Positions 8,600 to 11,569 of a DNA stretch of 11,569 bases are shown piece by piece. This DNA comes from Byssochlamys sp. IMV 00236 (Eukaryota > Ascomycota > Eurotiomycetes > Eurotiales > Thermoascaceae). The position numbers and the translations under genes are program-made. The stretch is from the NCBI GenBank assembly GCA_001931875.2, contig MSJH02000077.1, positions 1 to 11,569 of the forward strand, in the 5' to 3' direction. Position 1 is the first letter of the stretch; the number at the start of each line of letters is the position of its first letter. Under the pieces are notes generated by a model. It saw only the letters and a list, made by a program, of their open reading frames with translations, was not told the DNA's origin and searched no databases.

Positions 8600-11441
8600 T
8601 TATTTATCAGGATGAAGCAACTCGCTATTTTGATCGTCCAGAAGTATAGCATCCGATTTACTGATCATGGGCTTGGTATGGCTTATGTCAACAGCAGAAT
8701 GGGAAGACGTGATATTAGGTCGCTCACTGCATGTATGTTTGAATGCTGACATTGCTTCTCTAAAACCAAAGTCTAGGGAGCTCGAAGGCGATGCGTTATG
8801 TTGCTTGTCAAATGCAAATAATCGTAAAGCAGTGACCGCTTGCACAAATTGTTTTTCTACTGCTATATCCAGAGGCGTCTGCTTTATCTTTTGAGTATTT
8901 CTTTTCACCCAACACTTCTCCAAACTTACCATATTTGAATTATCTGCAATGTCAGCCTTGGCATGTCTTTTCAAGAGTGTCAACACTAAACGAACGTTAT
9001 TATTGGCTGCTGCATAATGAAGCGCTGTCCATCCTCTTTCATCCTTTTCGTCAACATCACTTGGTCTTTGTAAGAGAAATTCTACAGCAACTTCATTATT
9101 ATTGTCTACTGCTTTGTGCAGAGCTGTTTTTAATCCTTCCTCAGTATTTCTATAGTCAACATTTGCACCCTGTGCAAGGTATCTTAATGCATTTTGCAGG
9201 TTATTTTCAGCTATTGAGTTCCAGAAATTCTTATCTAGCGTAGCTTGGTCAACCTCTGCAGGACTTACAAAGGATCGCTTGACGTATTTTTCAATGATCC
9301 ACAAGTCTCTATCGTTTCTATGTCCCAAATTCGATCTTTAGCGCTATTTCTAGTATTCCCCTTCAATATATTACCTATGTGAACTTGGATCTATCCGGAA
9401 CTCTTCCAAATGTGCAGGCACCGATTCTTCATAAATGCTGTTTCCTACTTCATTACCCAATTGGAGCATGACCTAGGGGGTTGGCGTGAGTCTCTTGCAA
9501 CAGTTGTCGTTCTGCCCTTTTACCTCAATAGTCTCCGACTCCCAATTGTCTAATACAACAGATCTAACCTTGCTGACATGGACTCCTAAGCTTCGATGGA
9601 TTCCAGAGCATTCTATGCAGACAATAATGCCCAAATTTGTACAGGCCCACTCAGGAGAATCCTCCTTGCAATCCGCGCATTTATCATTACCAGGCACCAG
9701 TCGAATCTTTTTCACTGCTTCTTTATTTGACTCATCGTCCTGTCTTTCAACCGTCTTTACGACGCTAGCTGATTCAATTGCCATCTGTTAACCTTGATTA
9801 ATACGTGATCAACATGGGTCTACATCATTACTTGCCTTTCTTAAATTTGGAGAAGGTTGAGAATATCTTGGCTTTTCATCAGAATTAAGTGCTAACTGAC
9901 TTGCTGTGCGTATGCTTTGTATCCACTCGTTCATATCACTTTCATTTTCAGCCTGTAATACCAGTACTCTTTATTATCAAGAGTGAGTACACACACAAAA
10001 AATAGTCCCTATATTGACATACCTGTTGGGCGATATCACTTCAAAGCAAAAGCGTCTATCGTAACCATCTGAATATTTCACACTACAGACACGTAGATTA
10101 TAAGTCTGGACACCATCCTCATCTTTTGTCTGGTTCAAAACAAAAAACTGTTAGAAAAGACGTTCTTTCTCTCATCCCTGCCTCATTACTTTTGGATTGC
10201 GAGAGACACTTGTGAGTTCTCCGTTGGAAATGCTATAGTACTTTCTCGACCAACTTTGATACACTCTACCATTCTTTCTTTCAAACAAGTAACCAGATTT
10301 GTTGGTAATAGCTGCTGGTTTTTCAATGTCTGCTGCATTTTGCATAGGATTGTACTGATCTGCTGTGGACTGTGCAATGTTTAGTTAACACATACTATAT
10401 GACACATTGCGCATGATTACCATTTCGTGCGTTTTCTGATATTGCAAGTCCACATCAACTTCTTCACTATACCTTTGTCTCGTCTTTATGAAACTGTGTA
10501 AGACATCTTTCTTGTCCAAAACAGCACACATAACCCACTTACATCATACAATAAACCAGTTAAATCGCGCATATAAGGCTCTAAATCCTTCAATATTTCA
10601 TAGCTCTGATGATGAAATGCAGATTCTGTATACATGTAAGCAAGCACCTGCAACAACAAAAGACGTTAACCATCTTGCTTTTGTTGAACGTTTCTTTACT
10701 TACATTCTCCATATAATCAATCTTCTTCTTTGCTTCTATATCATTCAACTTGCTCACGTATTCCATATACACTTTATGAAAGGTTTTTCGAGTATCTGCC
10801 AACTCCTTGGCAGATTCTTGCAATGTTGGATCTTTTGGTTTTTTACTCATATACTTCGATAAAGCAGAATCCACATCATCACTTGACTTTTCAAACTTCT
10901 TTTTCAGCTCTTTGATAGGCGTGATTGTCTCTTTAACGAATAGATCTAAAGGCATGATAAACATGTCTGTAACATGCGTGTTCTAGAGGCTACTATTAGC
11001 AACAGAATATACACAACCTCTCGTGTCTAGCTTACAAACATGGATCGACTTTTCTCGACTTCGACAACTGATTTTCCAAACTTTTCTAGTGCTTGAGCTA
11101 TAATATAACAAGGTGAATATACAGACTTGTTCATTTTTTTTGGTCGAATAAAAAACGCACCCACGATGGGATCATCTTGTGCCTGTGCAAACGAAAGGAA
11201 CGTTTCGGCCAGTTCCTTTTGTTGTTGACTATAAGCTATAAAGTAAAACAGTTGGTGTTTCTTGGAGTATTGGTTGTGTGTATTTTGTTGAACCTGCTGA
11301 TAACTCAACTTGGGAACGAGTCAGTTTTATCAAGGTCTTCAGTATTTGTTCAAAGTTTTGAATCGACTCTTCATGAGCTTGAACTCGTTTTCTAAAAGTG
11401 GGTGAATCGTCTAAGCAGCCACGAATGTCAAGCACTGTCAT
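8600..11441 (-). CDS. BAR-PH-ArfGAP-ankyrin protein, ACAP/centaurin-beta type (13 exons, 727 aa)
   Basis: The model, listed by ascending coordinate, is complement(join(8600..8878, 8930..9335, 9375..9472, 9524..9768, 9832..9968, 10023..10129, 10190..10369, 10421..10483, 10543..10647, 10704..10982, 11036..11097, 11161..11235, 11294..11441)). All twelve introns (39-63 bp) are GT-AG and the total is a multiple of three. A BAR domain fills about residues 1-235 (start MTVLDIRGCLDDSPTFRKRV, close to animal ACAP N-termini). A PH domain covers about 267-362 (SGYLFERK, NLRVCSVKY, DRRFCFEVISPN, NEWIQSI). The ArfGAP zinc finger has C416, C419, C436 and C439 (CX2CX16CX2C) and arginine finger R444 in SGIHRSLGVH. 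Ankyrin repeats fill about 536-670 (TALHKAV, GWTALHYAA, TPLDIA). Such proteins sense curved, phosphoinositide-rich membrane and stimulate GTP hydrolysis by Arf GTPases in endosomal or plasma-membrane traffic. All catalytic residues are present. Two junctions are uncertain: the acceptor of 10130-10189 (10148 also keeps frame, adding FFVLNQ) and the intron 9769-9831 (a 39-bp alternative ends before ATG 9784). Confidence 0.93.
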
Positions 11442-11569
11442 CAGGGTAGTAAATAGTTGAGAGAAAAGGAAGAAAAATAATTAGAGTATCAAAAAAGACC
11501 GGAGCTTCTGTGTGTGTGAGTGTGTGTGTTTTGGTTGGCTGCAAAAAAAAAAAAAAAAAAAAAAAAAAA
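11442..11569. other. ArfGAP upstream flank with (TG)n tract and terminal A27 run
   Basis: This is the 5' flank of the minus-strand ArfGAP gene, so its leader and possibly its promoter start here. A TG-rich microsatellite occupies 11509-11529, broken once by GAG. The window ends in 27 A residues (11543-11569). Ending exactly in a homopolymer suggests an assembly break rather than a biological end. Confidence 0.7.

Noticed and set aside
8667..9243. Plus-strand frames opposite the ankyrin region
   Set aside because: They are shadows of the ArfGAP ankyrin exons on the minus strand and show no domain of their own.
9486..9791. Plus-strand 101-codon frame
   Set aside because: It is antisense to the zinc-finger exon of the ArfGAP, whose cysteines and arginine finger are unambiguous.
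10488..10915. Plus-strand frames with hydrophobic stretches
   Set aside because: They are antisense to BAR-domain exons; Phe/Leu/Ile richness is expected from reverse reading of Lys/Glu-rich coiled-coil codons.
11543..11569. Terminal A27 run as a retroposon tail
   Set aside because: There is no retroelement sequence or target duplication next to it, and it coincides with the window end, so an assembly edge is simpler.

Overview
The window looks like nuclear DNA from an early-diverging fungus, most likely a Mucorales species (Mucor/Rhizopus type). The evidence is AT-rich intergenic DNA, many short GT-AG introns (39-89 bp, mostly 50-60), TACTAAT/CTAAT-like branch sites, and proteins that best fit fungal or opisthokont families. 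There is nothing bacterial or phage-like here: no operons, Shine-Dalgarno sites or CRISPR. Most genes are split by introns, so simple open frames show only pieces of them. I rebuilt the exon chains by hand from reading frame, splice-site consensus and family conservation.

Layout from left to right. 1-949 is intergenic and promoter DNA with a (CA)13 microsatellite, a pyrimidine-rich tract and a perfect CRE palindrome next to an inverted CCAAT box. 950-2473 (+) is a four-exon SAM-dependent methyltransferase whose N-terminus is a near-ideal N-myristoylation signal followed by basic clusters. 2657-3854 (-) is a five-exon PEX7, the WD40 receptor for the peroxisomal PTS2 signal; it converges on the methyltransferase gene. 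3855-4497 is non-coding and holds a short in-frame fragment resembling Ty1/copia reverse transcriptase. 4498-5324 (-) is a six-exon ARL1-type small GTPase whose first coding exon is only four bases. 5325-6098 is mostly non-coding, with a doubtful two-exon candidate on the minus strand. 6099-6324 (+) is a two-exon, 57-aa cysteine-rich protein, possibly CHCH-like, that simple ORF finding misses. 6325-7731 is a long spacer with a coding-like but unidentified minus-strand stretch near 6845-7053. 7806-8312 (+) is an intronless four-helix membrane protein with a clear TATA box and poly(A) signal. 8600-11441 (-) is a 13-exon BAR-PH-ArfGAP-ankyrin protein of the ACAP/centaurin-beta type. 11442-11569 is its upstream region, ending in a (TG)n tract and a 27-base A run that probably marks a contig edge.

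Functionally, ARL1 and the ArfGAP both belong to Arf-family membrane-traffic control at Golgi, endosome or plasma membrane, and ARL1 and the methyltransferase both carry predicted N-myristoylation signals. PEX7 is ordinary peroxisome import. The genes are individually regulated eukaryotic units and I see no sign that they form one system. The least explained items are the lipid-anchor-type methyltransferase, the small cysteine-rich protein and the two coding-like minus-strand stretches in the central spacers.
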